Below, in pieces: positions 29,958-30,342 of a stretch of 30,342 nt of DNA. How positions within the stretch are numbered: the stretch's first letter is position 1; each line of letters starts with the position of its first letter. The translations under genes and the position numbers were made by a program. The DNA is from a virus. The notes beneath the pieces were generated by a model. That model worked only from the letters and a program-made list of their open reading frames with translations, made no database searches and had not been told where the DNA came from. The DNA lies in the IMG/VR virus record IMGVR_UViG_3300046028_004516, positions 1 to 30,342 of that record. One strand, 5' to 3'.

Positions 29958-30342
29958 ATGGCTACTACAGCAAAAGCATTACCTAAGTTTGAAGTTCCAA
30001 CCATCTCGGCACCTACGAAACTTCTTACTCTAGATCTAAAAACAATCCTGATAAACCTCGAAGGCATAACGCCTTTCTTGTGTCATGCTTGGGATCCAAA
30101 AATCGAGAAAAAAATGCAAGAGAAGCAAGCTGGCACAGCAAGCAAGGGCCGTGAAAAACGAGACCCGGTACAAGACTATGAGGGAGCGTTCTACCGTCTT
30201 CCCGATGGTCGCCCCGGCATGAAGATCATTGCTTTTAAAGATTGTGCGGTTACTGCGGTAACAAGCTTAGGCAAGGAGTTCACCAAGGTTGGAGCAAGGC
30301 AGGCGTTCTTTATCTCTCGTGATAAGGATGGCGGCGACTTAA
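29958..30342 (+). CDS. Early phage protein, cut by the window end
   Basis: The ORF starts at ATG 29958 and is open to the last base (128 complete codons and one extra base); the TAA seen at the very end is out of frame. MATTAKALPKFEVPTISAPT, then LINLEGITPFLCHAWDPKIE, YEGAFYRLPDGRPGMKIIAF and KDCAVTAVTSLGK follow a pattern common in phage proteins next to recombination genes (a VxGxTPLxxHxW...K...DFE.A.YR..DGRYG..A.AFK style). AGAAAGA lies upstream. Function unknown. Confidence 0.72.
   Translation, partial: MATTAKALPKFEVPTISAPTKLLTLDLKTILINLEGITPFLCHAWDPKIEKKMQEKQAGTASKGREKRDPVQDYEGAFYRLPDGRPGMKIIAFKDCAVTAVTSLGKEFTKVGARQAFFISRDKDGGDL

Overview
This window reads as a large part of the genome of a temperate, tailed double-stranded DNA phage of siphovirus type (HK97-like head, long tail with a tape measure, no sheath gene seen). 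Every gene I can support is on the + strand, and genes are packed with ATGA/TAATG overlaps. The host is not stated. A CsrA-family gene, DUF1580-like and DUF7220-like proteins and the look of several tail and lysis proteins would fit a planctomycete or a similar free-living bacterium, but that is inference. The only direct host clue is a tRNA-Pro(GGG) 3' half used as an attachment-site core.

Layout. 74-4518: packaging and prohead genes (small and large terminase, portal, prohead protease). 4519-5278: a small membrane protein, then a control region with two intrinsic terminators and a promoter-like site between them. 5279-9178: major capsid protein, head-tail connector, head closure, tail completion and tail tube. 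9189-12571: tail assembly chaperone pair joined by a -1 frameshift site, then the tape measure. 12582-20067: distal tail and fibre/receptor proteins, with repeats, a duplicated domain and a five-repeat YVTN-type beta-propeller. 20080-22849: probable lysis region (secreted, membrane-anchored cysteine peptidase, holin-like protein, a tiny membrane protein, a zinc-ribbon protein). 22842-24560: DUF7220-like membrane protein, attP-like tRNA fragment with flanking repeats, tyrosine integrase. 24560-25377: regulator with a winged-helix-like C-terminus, strong terminator, four tandem 11-bp repeats and a leader-type hairpin plus terminator. 25378-30342: early operon with an excisionase-like HTH protein, CsrA homologue, small unknowns, primase-helicase, a probable DNA-binding protein and a gene cut by the window end.

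The most notable points are: (i) two essential morphogenesis genes, large terminase and tail chaperone, whose only plausible starts are AUA and AUU, each behind a good Shine-Dalgarno; (ii) a textbook A AAA AAC frameshift heptamer directly before the chaperone stop; (iii) a phage CsrA with a perfect ribosome binding site; (iv) an attachment core from tRNA-Pro lying between late and early genes, which argues for an excised or virion form rather than an integrated prophage; (v) helically phased 11-bp repeats upstream of the early operon; and (vi) an integrase with Leu where the catalytic HxxR histidine is expected.
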